NCBI RefSeq assembly: GCF_030814435.1 | Contig: NZ_JAUSUW010000001.1 | Coordinates: 496,001 to 560,000 of the forward strand | Length of the DNA: 64,000 nt | Reading direction: 5' to 3' | Source: Peteryoungia aggregata LMG 23059 | Lineage (GTDB): Bacteria; Pseudomonadota; Alphaproteobacteria; Rhizobiales; Rhizobiaceae | Shown: positions 26,966-34,167 of the stretch, one piece after another | How positions within the stretch are numbered: the first letter of the stretch is position 1 | Layout: every line of letters begins with the position of its first letter | Notes under the pieces: generated by a model | The model's input: the letters and a program-made list of their open reading frames with translations, nothing else | What the model was told of the DNA's origin: nothing | Database searches by the model: none | Made by a program: the position numbers and the translations under genes

Positions 26966-27148
26966 ATGCGCCTGTCAGTCATATCAGCAGCCGAACACAT
27001 CACAGCAGCCGGACAGGACCTGTTCGGGGCGAAGAACAGCGTCAGCCCGCATATGATCGTGCCCGGCGGCACGACCAGCTGCTTCGCATCCTGCTGCAGC
27101 ACTTGCACCTGCGGCGTCCTGAGCATCGACGCCGGTAAGCGTCCCTAG
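26966..27148 (+). CDS. Streptolysin S-like TOMM (LAP) precursor peptide
   Basis: A 60-residue ribosomal peptide. Residues 1-35 form a leader ending HMIVPGG. Residues 36-60 form the core, with TTS then CFASCCSTCTC (39-49) and a tail ending DAGKRP. The core has five Cys, four Ser and four Thr that a YcaO cyclodehydratase plus flavin dehydrogenase could turn into thiazoles, oxazoles or methyloxazoles. The boundary matches streptolysin S SagA, where VAPGG precedes a Cys-rich core and SIATG follows it; here it is IVPGG and SIDAG. The ATG at 26966 has GGAGAGG nine bases upstream. It is the first gene of the cluster with sagB, sagC and sagD homologues. Product structure and activity are unknown. Confidence 0.87.
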   Translation: MRLSVISAAEHITAAGQDLFGAKNSVSPHMIVPGGTTSCFASCCSTCTCGVLSIDAGKRP

Positions 27149-27210
27149 GTCCGCTGGCCAGCAAACCCGCAAGCGATCATGTGCCCCAAGAATCTTTGAG
27201 GAGAGAGACG

Positions 27211-27756
27211 ATGACAATAAGCTCGCCGCGGCTCATCGCCGTGACCATGCCTGCCAGCAATTCACGAGACCTCGCCAGCTTCTATGACAAGATCTTCGCG
27301 CTCAACTTCGGACGGACGATCAAGACCGACAATACAGCCTTTCAGACCTGGATCTCGGCCGGCGTGAAGCTGAACATCGGCGACCGCTACATGGACACCG
27401 AGACGACCATGGTGCATCTGGCCGTACCGAACCTGGCGGATTACGCCAAGCGCGTCACGGCGGCCGGCGGCAAGGTAATGACGGCGGTGATCCCGCTGAC
27501 CTATCACCCGGAATTCATCCCGGACTACAAGGAAAAGTTCGCCCAGTTCAAGTTTGGCACCCCTGACGAGGTCACCGAGACCCTGGGTGATTTCCAGATC
27601 TGCTCGGACCCGCAAGGCAATCGCTTCGGCATCATTCAGTTGGCCGCCTGGGCCGAGAAGCTCTTCGAGCATGGCGAGATCTCCAAGATCGAAATCGCCG
27701 AACAGCGGGCATCGATCGGCCATTCCGATCGGCTTGAGGCCATGGAAGCCCACTAA
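27211..27756 (+). CDS. VOC-fold (glyoxalase/dioxygenase superfamily) protein
   Basis: A 181-residue protein with the vicinal-oxygen-chelate pattern: AVTMPASNSRDLASFYDKIF at the N-terminus, TTMVHLAVPNLADYAKRVTA in the middle and DPQGNRFGIIQLA near the end, equivalent to the usual DPDGN-x-ielv motif. Metal ligands cannot be fixed by eye. Members include glyoxalases, extradiol dioxygenases and antibiotic-binding resistance proteins. It lies between the precursor and the dehydrogenase, so either a tailoring or a self-protection (sequestering) role is possible. The start ATG (27211) follows GAGGAGAGAG; an upstream in-frame GTG lacks a site. Confidence 0.82.
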   Translation: MTISSPRLIAVTMPASNSRDLASFYDKIFALNFGRTIKTDNTAFQTWISAGVKLNIGDRYMDTETTMVHLAVPNLADYAKRVTAAGGKVMTAVIPLTYHPEFIPDYKEKFAQFKFGTPDEVTETLGDFQICSDPQGNRFGIIQLAAWAEKLFEHGEISKIEIAEQRASIGHSDRLEAMEAH

Positions 27757-27765
27757 AGCGAGCGC

Positions 27766-27793
27766 CGGGCCGGGAGCCTCGAGCGCCGGCCCG
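27766..27793 (+). terminator. Intercistronic hairpin in the TOMM operon
   Basis: CGGGCCGG (27766-27773) pairs with CCGGCCCG (27786-27793) and is followed by TTTCGCTC. It separates the precursor/VOC pair from the modification genes. It could act as a partial terminator or 3' stabiliser that lets precursor transcripts exceed enzyme transcripts. Function inferred from position only. Confidence 0.5.
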
Positions 27794-27836
27794 TTTCGCT
27801 CCCACACGCGATCCAAACAACAGCCGGGAGCACCCG

Positions 27837-28775
27837 ATGACCGAAGCTGCGTCGGACGAGGCGACGGCTGGCCCAGGCCTGCCCATCGCCAGCGCCGCCT
27901 ATCTAAATTCATTCAAGAATTTCACGGCCCATGCCAGTTCGACGGGATTGCGCACCGCGCAGTTGCGATACGCCATGGCAGCCGGGGAATTGTCGAACCC
28001 CGCTCTCGAATTTCTCCTCAATTCGCGCTATCGCCGCGGTGATCGTGAGTTCGAGATCTCGGTGCAGTCCTACTTTGATGATGCAGCCCTGACGATGGTC
28101 TCTCAGGTCGGGCGGAGAATGCGAAAGAGCGGGGAAACCTTCGCTCTGCCAACGCCCTTGCCGCTTCCGATGGCCCTGCACGAGGTTATCGCCAGGAGAC
28201 GAAGCAACCGCACACTGTCGGGGGAACCGCTGAAGCTCACCGCGCTTGCAACCATATTGCAATGCGCCGCCGGCATTACGGCGACAGCAACGACCGAACT
28301 CAAGGACGGAACGCCATGCAGCATGCCCTTGCGGGCAGCACCGAGTGGCGGAGGCCTCTACCCGATCGACCTGCATCTCGCCGTCCGCGATATCCCCGGC
28401 CTCGCACCGGGCCTGTACGACTTCCTGCCATTGCAGGATGCGCTGGCACGGATCGAGACGGATGCGGCAGGCGATGACGCGGTCCGCGGCGTGATGGCCG
28501 CGCTTCCCGGTGATTTCGTAGACATTCGCAGGGCTTCGGCCTTCCTTGTCTTCTCGGTATCCCCGTGGCGCAGCATGCGCAAATACGGCCAGAGAGGGCT
28601 CCGTTTCGCCCTGATGGAAACCGGTTACATCGCTGAAAACGTCCATCTGGCGTCAACGGCAATAGGGTGCGCCAGCTGCGACTATGGCGGCTTCTACGAT
28701 GACGAACTCAACCGGGCCTTCGGCTTCGACGGCCACTATCAGACAGCAATTCACGCAATGGTGTTGGGGGGATAA
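27837..28775 (+). CDS. sagB: SagB-type FMN-dependent azoline dehydrogenase
   Basis: A 312-residue nitroreductase-fold flavoprotein that should oxidise azolines to azoles. Signatures are ARRRSNRTLSGEPLKLTALA (FMN-binding Arg/Ser), RAAPSGGGLYPIDLHLAV, and MRKYGQRGLRFALMETGYIA followed by ENVHLASTAIGCASCDYGGF. The Lys249-Tyr250 pair corresponds to the Lys-Tyr reported as catalytic in SagB/BcerB-type enzymes. It overlaps the sagC-like gene by one base. A GGGAG site precedes the ATG. Confidence 0.9.
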   Translation: MTEAASDEATAGPGLPIASAAYLNSFKNFTAHASSTGLRTAQLRYAMAAGELSNPALEFLLNSRYRRGDREFEISVQSYFDDAALTMVSQVGRRMRKSGETFALPTPLPLPMALHEVIARRRSNRTLSGEPLKLTALATILQCAAGITATATTELKDGTPCSMPLRAAPSGGGLYPIDLHLAVRDIPGLAPGLYDFLPLQDALARIETDAAGDDAVRGVMAALPGDFVDIRRASAFLVFSVSPWRSMRKYGQRGLRFALMETGYIAENVHLASTAIGCASCDYGGFYDDELNRAFGFDGHYQTAIHAMVLGG

Positions 28776-29872
28776 TGGATACGAAGCTCGACGACAGCCG
28801 CTTGACGGCGTCTAAGCGCGGCCTGGAAGGTCCGCGCCTGAAGATCGATTTCAGCCTGATCATTCATGGTCCCGACCATGTCGAGCTGAGATCGGGCGGG
28901 TTCAATGCAGTCTCGCATTTTCTGCGCGACGAGGACCAGAATGGCCAATTGGCTGCCATCCTGAAGCACCTGGACGGACGATCGGTCAGAGACGTTGCCC
29001 GCGAGACGGGCGCACGGCGCGCAATGATCGAGGATCTGATCGATCACCTCTACCAGATTGGTGCCATTCAGGATGGTCCGGAGCACGTACTGGACGCCTA
29101 CTTCGATCGCATCTTCCCCTCACTGCGCAGCCGCGACACCGGGCTTTCGGCACGAATGCCGGCGACGATCATCGGTGCAGGCGCGATTGGCGACATGCTT
29201 GCCACATCAATCCGCGAACTGTTGCCGGATGCCGACGTGGCCGTGCTCGGCGACGAGGATCCGACGATGCGTGCGCTGCGCACCCTGACACTGTCACGTT
29301 TCGAAAAGGGGTTGGACCGGGCAACGATCGAGGAGGACTTCATGCCGCTGATGGGGAGACTGTTGCTCCTTCCCCAGCTGCCGATCGATCCGCATCGCGC
29401 TCTGGTCCTCAATCGGCTCGCACTGTTGCTCGGTTCTCCCTGGTTGTGGGGCGCAGCGGATGGGCCCACCCTATTCGTTGGCCCCCTCACCGTCCCGGAT
29501 GCCTCGGCCTGCTTCCAGTGCTGCGAAACCCGGGTTACCATGAACCTGCGCGAGACGGTTTCCTACCAGCGCTACAAGTCAGCCCTGGCGGAAGGCCAGG
29601 TCCGGCAGGCCCCGCTGAAGATCGAGACTGCCTTGCAGCACATTCTGGCCGGCCACATGGCGCTCGAAGCCGTCAACTATCTGGTCACCGGAACGACCTT
29701 CACCATTGGCAAGACCTTGTCACTCTACATGCCGACGATGGAGTTCTGCTTCCATGACATCCTGCGCCTCCCCGGCTGCCCCGCCTGCGGGCCCGAGGCT
29801 TTCGTCGAGGAACCCGAACTCTACTACGACATGCGGGCCTTGCTCGATACATCGGTAGGAGTAAGCCGATGA
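28775..29872 (+). CDS. sagC: SagC-type (E1-like) cyclodehydratase partner protein
   Basis: A 365-residue protein that should bind the precursor leader and present the core to the YcaO protein. The first ~90 residues (NAVSHFLRDEDQNGQLAAIL, VRDVARETGARRAMIEDLID) look like the winged-helix peptide-recognition element. A ThiF/E1-like region follows (ATIIGAGAIGDMLATSIREL). Zinc-type Cys pairs are visible at 246/249 (CFQC) and 335/338 (CPAC), the tetra-Cys site of TOMM E1-like proteins. Its ATG overlaps sagB by one base and its stop overlaps sagD (ATGA). Confidence 0.88.
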   Translation: MDTKLDDSRLTASKRGLEGPRLKIDFSLIIHGPDHVELRSGGFNAVSHFLRDEDQNGQLAAILKHLDGRSVRDVARETGARRAMIEDLIDHLYQIGAIQDGPEHVLDAYFDRIFPSLRSRDTGLSARMPATIIGAGAIGDMLATSIRELLPDADVAVLGDEDPTMRALRTLTLSRFEKGLDRATIEEDFMPLMGRLLLLPQLPIDPHRALVLNRLALLLGSPWLWGAADGPTLFVGPLTVPDASACFQCCETRVTMNLRETVSYQRYKSALAEGQVRQAPLKIETALQHILAGHMALEAVNYLVTGTTFTIGKTLSLYMPTMEFCFHDILRLPGCPACGPEAFVEEPELYYDMRALLDTSVGVSR

Positions 29873-31224
29873 TCTGCGAGACGGCTGACCCCGCCGGACT
29901 GAGCCCGCAAATCCGCAAACTGATGCAGCGGACGATGAGCCCACTCACGGGCGTGACACGGAGCCTCGGCATTTTCCTCGGCAACCGGCATGAACCGCGC
30001 TTCGTCGTTGCCGGTGCGGAACTGACGGGGATCCACGTTCTGCAAGGCAGAGCTCCCCCGAGCCGATCGATGCATATCGGCGGCTGCGGCGCGACCGCAC
30101 GCGAAGCCTTGCTCCCGGCCCTCGCCGAAGCCTTGGAGCGCTATGCGCAGTTGCAGGCCGGCATGCGGCCTCCGGCCTCGACCTGCTTTGCAAGCCATGC
30201 GGACCTCGTTCGGACAGGAAGCAAGGCAGTTGCCATCGAGCATCTGCACTACTTCAGCCTGGAACAGGAAAAGGCGTCCCGCCATCCTTTCCGAAGGCCG
30301 ACGGAAGAGGATTCACTGCAGTGGAGCCGGGGGCTTTCTCTCGTCAGCGGAGAACGCCTCTACGCGCCGGACCAGCTTCTCTTTCTCGGCTATACGCCAC
30401 AGATCGATCGCGGAGAGCCCTGGATCGCACCGGCCGTGACGACGGGCACCGCCGTGCATGTGACGCCACTGGCGGCCCTGCGCAACGCCCTGCTCGAACT
30501 GGTGCAGCTGGATTGTGCGATGGGACATTGGTACGGGCACCAGGCTCCTGTTCGCGTCATCCCGGACGGCCGCACCAGACGTCTGAAAGCCGCCATTAAA
30601 ACCCTGGTCGGCGTCTCGTCGACGGCAAAGCCAGAATTCTATCTCCTGCCCAATGCCGATCTGCGGGTTTTCACCATCGCATGCCTGCTTGTCGACGAGA
30701 AGGGGATTCCAGCCAGCGTCGTCGGCCTGGGCACGGACATGCGTCTGGAGGAGGCAATGTATAAGGCATTGTCGGAGAGTTCCGGCATCTACCAGCTGGC
30801 AAAGCTGGTGTTGCTGCAGGAGCTGCAGACCCATGGTGGACGCCTGCCGACGATCGACACCGAACAGATCTATGACCTCGACATGAATGTCGTCTACTAC
30901 GCGCAGGCCGCGAATGCCGAAGGACTTCGGTCGCGCTTTCGCGAGGGTCAGACGGCGACCGCAGCAGACCTGCCGGCGGACCCGGACCTGCCTGTCGGGC
31001 CGGACATAGCACCGCTGATAGCCGATTTCGCCAGCAGCGGAAAAGAGCTTCTGTACTACGACCTCACGACCGCCGATCTGCGCGATGCCGGCTTCTTTGC
31101 AATCCGCGTCTGGTCGCCGGACACGATCAGCCTGTCACTGCCCAGCGCGCCAGTACTCGGCCATCGAAGGTTGGCAGCCTATGGAGGAGCGCGTCACGAT
31201 GCCGGCATCCATCCCTACCCATGA
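29869..31224 (+). CDS. sagD: SagD-type YcaO cyclodehydratase
   Basis: A 451-residue YcaO-domain ATPase that should convert Cys/Ser/Thr of the core to azolines using ATP. Nucleotide/metal-binding segments are visible as GGCGATAREALLPALAEALE, TGTAVHVTPLAALRNALLEL and GLGTDMRLEEAMYKALSES. The C-terminus is GIHPYP, close to the proline-rich PHPFP-type ending of SagD proteins, which is important for catalysis, but with Ile replacing the first Pro. Length equals the SagD family. It overlaps the next gene by about 26 bases if that gene starts at 31199. Confidence 0.92.
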   Translation: MICETADPAGLSPQIRKLMQRTMSPLTGVTRSLGIFLGNRHEPRFVVAGAELTGIHVLQGRAPPSRSMHIGGCGATAREALLPALAEALERYAQLQAGMRPPASTCFASHADLVRTGSKAVAIEHLHYFSLEQEKASRHPFRRPTEEDSLQWSRGLSLVSGERLYAPDQLLFLGYTPQIDRGEPWIAPAVTTGTAVHVTPLAALRNALLELVQLDCAMGHWYGHQAPVRVIPDGRTRRLKAAIKTLVGVSSTAKPEFYLLPNADLRVFTIACLLVDEKGIPASVVGLGTDMRLEEAMYKALSESSGIYQLAKLVLLQELQTHGGRLPTIDTEQIYDLDMNVVYYAQAANAEGLRSRFREGQTATAADLPADPDLPVGPDIAPLIADFASSGKELLYYDLTTADLRDAGFFAIRVWSPDTISLSLPSAPVLGHRRLAAYGGARHDAGIHPYP

Positions 31225-31981
31225 TGCATTGTCGCTGGCGATCCTGATCGCACTCGTCCTGTCGTCCGCCGGCGCCCCGGCACTCTCAGCCTATGCCGGC
31301 GCGCTCCTGACATCCTGTGGCGTCCCCATTTCCCGCTCCCTCGTCTATGCCATGACGCTGGCGCTTCTCGGATCCACAGGCCTTGTTCTCCTGGGCGCCG
31401 ATCTCCTGCTCAGCCCGCTGTGGCATATGTTGCCGCTCAACGCTGGCGCGACGCTGGCAACGATTGCCCTTGCGATGGCACCGGCAGTGGGGCTCCTTGC
31501 CTATACAGCCGACATCGCCATCGGCCGGCGCATCATACGCAGTACGCGACCGACGGCGCGGCAGGTTCAACCGCCGCACACCTCGATTGCAGCCTCATCC
31601 CCCTGGCAGCGGGCGACGCCGTCAATGACACGGCCACCGGCAACCAGAACAGAACCGCTCCGCCATGAGCCGCCACAACTGGACCCGCCCTGGCTGCTGT
31701 CCGTGATCGGTGCCGGAGAGGAGCTGGCCATACGTGCCATTCTTGTCACCACAAGCGGCGCATCGCTGGCCTTCCTGCCGATCACGGCAGCCCTCGTGAC
31801 CGTCTGGTTTGCGGCCATTCATGTGCGCTTCGGGGCCGCACAATTCTGGCAGAAGCTCCCCCTGTCGATCGGAGCAACCCTGCTGCTGATGATGGGCGGC
31901 GTGATCCCGGCGGCGCTCGCACATGCCCTGTTCAACATCGCAGCTGCACGTCGGCTGCGGACTTTGGCGGGCGCCTCATGA
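31199..31981 (+). CDS. CPBP-family intramembrane protease, SagE-like (intact motifs)
   Basis: A 260-residue protein with several hydrophobic segments (SLAILIALVLSSAGAPALSA, NAGATLATIALAMAPAVGLL, AFLPITAALVTVWFAAI). The CPBP/Abi active-site signature is complete: EELAIR (Glu174, Glu175, Arg179), FAAIH (Phe204, His208) and HALFN (His242, Asn246). In streptolysin S clusters the CPBP protein SagE is linked to leader cleavage and/or self-immunity. A Pro/Arg/Thr-rich linker (about 115-155) precedes the catalytic part. The ATG at 31199 follows GGAGGAG; an in-frame ATG at 31181 is an alternative. Confidence 0.85.
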   Translation: MPASIPTHDALSLAILIALVLSSAGAPALSAYAGALLTSCGVPISRSLVYAMTLALLGSTGLVLLGADLLLSPLWHMLPLNAGATLATIALAMAPAVGLLAYTADIAIGRRIIRSTRPTARQVQPPHTSIAASSPWQRATPSMTRPPATRTEPLRHEPPQLDPPWLLSVIGAGEELAIRAILVTTSGASLAFLPITAALVTVWFAAIHVRFGAAQFWQKLPLSIGATLLLMMGGVIPAALAHALFNIAAARRLRTLAGAS

Positions 31982-32748
31982 ACAACGCCGCCGCGATCAT
32001 CCTCGGCCCGATCATCTTCCTGACGGCAACCGCCATCTATTATCTCGTGCTGACACGAATAGCCGATCGGGCTGTTCTCGATCTTTGGCTGAAGCGCCGG
32101 GCGGGCAGGACCGAAAGTGTCGAGGATCAGTTTGCTGTCGTCAATATTGCGGTGGCGGCCGTCTTCCAGGTCGCCACGGTTGCACTCCTCGTCGTCCTGC
32201 TGGACGTCCCGCTCGTCGCCCTCATGCTGGGAGACTTCGACCCGCTGCTCTTGCTGATGGTGGTTCCGCTGGCGCTGGCCGAGCTGTCCCTCGCGTCGAT
32301 GCTCGCCGGGCTCATCATGATGCTCGTGCCGGATATGCAGGCCGGGCGTTGGCGCGCGATGATGGATGCCGGCTGGCTGCGGTCCTTCATGAAGATCGGC
32401 ACGGGCGAACGTCGGGCTGCGGCACCCGCGATCCTGCTGGTCTACATCGCTGCGGAGGAAACCCTGTTCCGCGGTATAGGACTATGGGCTTTTCGTTCGA
32501 ACCCGGCGATCGCGGCAATGATGACCAGCCTTGCATTCGTCGCGGTACAATGCGTCGGCATGCCCTCCTGGCGCCATGCGATTTTCCCGGTGGCAGGCGC
32601 CCTGGTCATGGGACCCGCCCATGCGCTGCTCGCGCTCGCCGGTGCTCCCCTGCTGTTCCTGATCGCGGTTCATCTCACCTTTTTCCTCGCCGCCATCGCA
32701 ACCGCCCCATACCTCGATCATCATCGCAATCGGGAGTACACGTCATGA
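31978..32748 (+). CDS. CPBP-family membrane protein, SagE-like, with altered active-site residues
   Basis: A 256-residue membrane protein (spans such as AAAIILGPIIFLTATAIYYL, AAVFQVATVALLVVLLDVPL). The first CPBP motif is intact (EETLFR: Glu160, Glu161, Arg165). The second reads FVAVQ, placing Gln191 where His is expected, and the third reads HLTFF, placing Phe236 where Asn is expected. It may therefore be a non-proteolytic paralogue of the preceding protein, perhaps for immunity or as a subunit. It overlaps its neighbours by 4 bases on both sides, showing tight coupling within the TOMM operon. Confidence 0.82.
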   Translation: MNNAAAIILGPIIFLTATAIYYLVLTRIADRAVLDLWLKRRAGRTESVEDQFAVVNIAVAAVFQVATVALLVVLLDVPLVALMLGDFDPLLLLMVVPLALAELSLASMLAGLIMMLVPDMQAGRWRAMMDAGWLRSFMKIGTGERRAAAPAILLVYIAAEETLFRGIGLWAFRSNPAIAAMMTSLAFVAVQCVGMPSWRHAIFPVAGALVMGPAHALLALAGAPLLFLIAVHLTFFLAAIATAPYLDHHRNREYTS

Positions 32749-33884
32749 AGTTTGGCCTTTCCTTTCTCCCGGATGCCGCACCAGACAACAAATCGGCCAG
32801 CGACTACTATCGAGATGCCCTGGACATGTCGGTTCTGGCTGACGCAGCAGGCCTTTCGACCATCAAGATTACCGAGCACTACGGCATGGCCTATGGCGGT
32901 TATTGTCCCGATCCGCTGATGTTCCTGGTGGCGGTCGCGCAAAAGACACGTCAGGTCCGCCTGATGACCGGCTGCCTGTTGCCAACGTTCCACCATCCGG
33001 TGCAACTGGCAAGTCGGATCGCCATGGCCGACGTCTTGACCAACGGTCGTCTTGACGTCGGGTTTGCCAGAGCCTTTCTGCCCGCAGAATTCGACATGCT
33101 GGGCATTGACCTCGACGAAAGCCACACCCGCTTCGATGCCACGGTGGCGGCCATCGCCGATCTGCTGACACACGGAGTGGCGTCCGCGGAAACGCCGTTC
33201 TTCTCCTACCAGGACGTGCACCTGCTGCCTCCGCCCGTGCAGCGGCCTCATCCTCCGCTCTGGGCGGCAGCTGCCAGATCCCGCAGCAGCTTCGCGCGCG
33301 CCGGCGAGAGAGGCCTCAATCTCCTGACAGCCTTCACCATCCAGTCCGATCAGCATCTGACCGAGCAGATCGCGATCTATCAGGAAGCCAGACAGGATGC
33401 CGGCCATGCCGGGCGCGGGCGCGTCACTATGCTCATCCCCTTGTTCGTCCACACCGACGACCGGGTGGCGCGGGAAAGAGGCATGGCCCATCTGCGACGC
33501 TACCATGCCACCTGGGCGGACGCATCGACCAGCTGGCGCAACCGCAGCTCCCGCGCCTATCCAGGCTACACCGACCTGCACCGGCAGCTGGAAGCGCTGA
33601 GCGCGCAGGACGTATTCGAAAACGGCAGTCTGGTCTTCGGCGACCCCGAACGGGTGCGCGACCATATCGCAAGACTGACAGAGACCTTCGATATCGACCA
33701 GATCCTGTGGAATGTGGATTTTGGCGCCATGGGACGCGAGGATGCGATCTCCTCACTCTCCCTGTTTCTCGAACGATGCCTAGATCACAACGACAAGACG
33801 GATCAGGCAGCCATCCGGTCAGAGGTGGAGCGCTGCGAAGCCCAGAACGTCCGCCTGCCCAGGCCTGCAAGGCACATGACCTGA
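32745..33884 (+). CDS. LLM-class flavin-dependent oxidoreductase in the TOMM operon
   Basis: A 379-residue luciferase-like TIM-barrel protein. Landmarks are MKFGLSFLPDAAPDNKSASD, IKITEHYGMAYGGYCPDPLM, TRQVRLMTGCLLPTFHHPVQ, TNGRLDVGFARAF and RPHPPLWAAAARS. It resembles the natural-product LLM enzymes (MupA/Atu3671-like group) more than catabolic ones, though that assignment is by eye. Its ATG overlaps the second CPBP gene (ATGA), so it is part of the operon and may hydroxylate or oxidise the modified peptide. A flavin reductase gene is not present in the cluster. The frame is open far upstream, but that part is antisense to no gene and simply overlaps the CPBP genes. Confidence 0.85.
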   Translation: MKFGLSFLPDAAPDNKSASDYYRDALDMSVLADAAGLSTIKITEHYGMAYGGYCPDPLMFLVAVAQKTRQVRLMTGCLLPTFHHPVQLASRIAMADVLTNGRLDVGFARAFLPAEFDMLGIDLDESHTRFDATVAAIADLLTHGVASAETPFFSYQDVHLLPPPVQRPHPPLWAAAARSRSSFARAGERGLNLLTAFTIQSDQHLTEQIAIYQEARQDAGHAGRGRVTMLIPLFVHTDDRVARERGMAHLRRYHATWADASTSWRNRSSRAYPGYTDLHRQLEALSAQDVFENGSLVFGDPERVRDHIARLTETFDIDQILWNVDFGAMGREDAISSLSLFLERCLDHNDKTDQAAIRSEVERCEAQNVRLPRPARHMT

Positions 33885-34167
33885 GCAGCCGACGACTTCG
33901 ATCTGATTGTCCAGGGAAGGCGAAAGCAAGAAACACCGCCTCTTGATTTGAACATGACTGCCAAGCGGCAAGCTTTGATCACTTGTCCGCTGGATTTGCG
34001 ATGGTGTTCTGTGTCAAGCTTGCTGGACTGGATATCGCGGGCCGATGGAAAGTACATCGTGTCACGTCAGGAATTTTGCGCCGGATGCAATTCGACAGCC
34101 GAAAACCGAAGATCGATCAGTTCACAACGCTGAAGTCGTCTGTCTGCCTCGATTGCGGGTGCCGTTT

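Noticed and set aside
26966..27148. Alternative idea: metallothionein-like or zinc-binding small protein
   Set aside because: The Cys are confined to one block after PGG and the gene heads an operon with sagB, sagC and sagD homologues, which fits a TOMM precursor far better.
31923..32744. Upstream extension of the luciferase-like gene in the TOMM operon
   Set aside because: The extension overlaps the second CPBP gene completely and is Arg/Gly/His-rich. The LLM family N-terminus (MKFGLSF) begins at 32745.
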